DNA of 6,485 nt. Origin: an uncultured Pseudomonadota bacterium. GTDB lineage: Bacteria; Lernaellota; Lernaellaia; Lernaellales; Lernaellaceae. The notes beneath the pieces are model-generated. The model saw nothing but the letters and a program-made list of their open reading frames with translations. It was not told the DNA's origin and did no database searches. The position numbers and the translations under genes are program-made. The stretch is from positions 1-6,485 of the forward strand of contig CALBTQ010000053.1 of assembly GCA_937967875.1 (NCBI GenBank), written 5' to 3'. Every line of letters begins with the position of its first letter. Within the stretch, counting starts at the first letter, position 1. Shown piece after piece: positions 6,256-6,485 of this stretch.

Positions 6256-6353
6256 CTCACCCCGGGCTGCGCCCGACCCTCTCCCCAAGGGAGAGGGAAA
6301 AAGCGGTTGCCCGATCTCCCCTCTCCCCGTGGGAGAGGGGCCGGGGGTGAGGG
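6254..6353. repeat. 100-base element with terminal inverted repeats and two internal hairpins
   Basis: CCCTCACCCC (6254-6263) and GGGGTGAGGG (6344-6353) are perfect ten-base terminal inverted repeats. Inside are two perfect hairpins: CCCTCTCCC/GGGAGAGGG (6277-6285 and 6289-6297, loop CAA) and CCCCTCTCCC/GGGAGAGGGG (6318-6327 and 6331-6340, loop CGT). The two hairpins are variants of one CTCTCCC unit. This resembles widespread CCCTCACCCC...CTCTCCC intergenic repeats of GC-rich Proteobacteria and the build of a REP doublet or very small MITE. As RNA it would fold into a cloverleaf-like structure. Confidence 0.85.
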
Positions 6354-6370
6354 CCCGGCCCGAGGATGAC

Positions 6371-6385
6371 CAGGAATAATTCCTG
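6371..6385. repeat. Perfect 15-base palindrome
   Basis: CAGGAAT-A-ATTCCTG has seven-base arms around a single base. It lies between the 100-base element and the second ATTCCC repeat. It may be an operator-like site or another scrap of repeat; no gene is next to it. Confidence 0.6.
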
Positions 6386-6456
6386 GACCTGACATCGCCG
6401 TCATTGTACGAAACCTTGGCCGGCGCTGTCGCGCGCAACGCATGAAGATGGCTGTA

Positions 6457-6482
6457 TGTCATTCCCGCGCAGGCGGGAATCC
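6457..6482 (+). repeat. Interspersed palindromic repeat, copy 2, at the contig end
   Basis: Identical over 26 bases to 6230-6255, in the same orientation, with its hairpin core at 6461-6480. The window ends three bases later, as expected when a short-read assembly breaks in a multi-copy repeat. Confidence 0.9.
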
Positions 6483-6485
6483 AGG

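Noticed and set aside
6254..6353. Rho-independent terminator
   Set aside because: The hairpins are strong but none is followed by a T-run, no gene ends next to them, and the sequence fits a known style of interspersed repeat.
6230..6482. CRISPR array
   Set aside because: Only two repeat copies about 200 bases apart, with palindromic structured DNA between them and no regular spacers or cas genes.

Overview
This looks like a whole short-read contig from a GC-rich Gram-negative bacterium, probably a deltaproteobacterium in the broad sense (Myxococcota/Desulfobacterota-like) or a relative. The grounds are a lipoprotein signal, a long KamA-family radical SAM enzyme, a GAF protein with a cysteine-pair tail I associate with such bacteria, and CTCTCCC/ATTCCC-type palindromic repeats. 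The taxonomic guess is inference. The first 45 bases are Illumina adapter, not genome, so biology starts at 46.

Layout. 46-223: leader with a candidate extended -10 promoter and a good ribosome binding site. 224-2149 (+): a 641-residue KamA-family radical SAM/PLP aminomutase whose substrate-pocket residues resemble glutamate 2,3-aminomutase more than lysine 2,3-aminomutase, with about 200 extra N-terminal residues. 2150-2411: no intact gene, but the minus strand encodes a scrap of UvrA (excinuclease subunit A) without start or flanks. 2412-3092 (-): a small GAF-domain protein with a Cys-x2-Cys...Cys-x2-Cys tail, in visibly less GC-rich DNA. 3196-5856 (-): a large predicted lipoprotein of 886 residues, fusing a GH50/agarase-like TIM-barrel domain to an alkyl-sulfatase-type metallo-beta-lactamase domain plus its dimerisation domain. 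5857-6485: no gene; a candidate promoter for the lipoprotein, then a block of palindromic repeats in which the contig ends.

The genes do not form an obvious pathway. The aminomutase is convergent with the two minus-strand genes, and the GAF protein and the lipoprotein are separated by 103 bases. The strongest lead is the lipoprotein: both enzyme-like halves keep their folds by motif, yet the residues expected at the active sites are replaced in both (Thr and Asp at the two glycosidase Glu positions; Thr, Gln and Ile/Leu at three of the metallo-hydrolase metal-ligand positions). It may be a double pseudoenzyme, perhaps a surface glycan-binding or scaffold protein.
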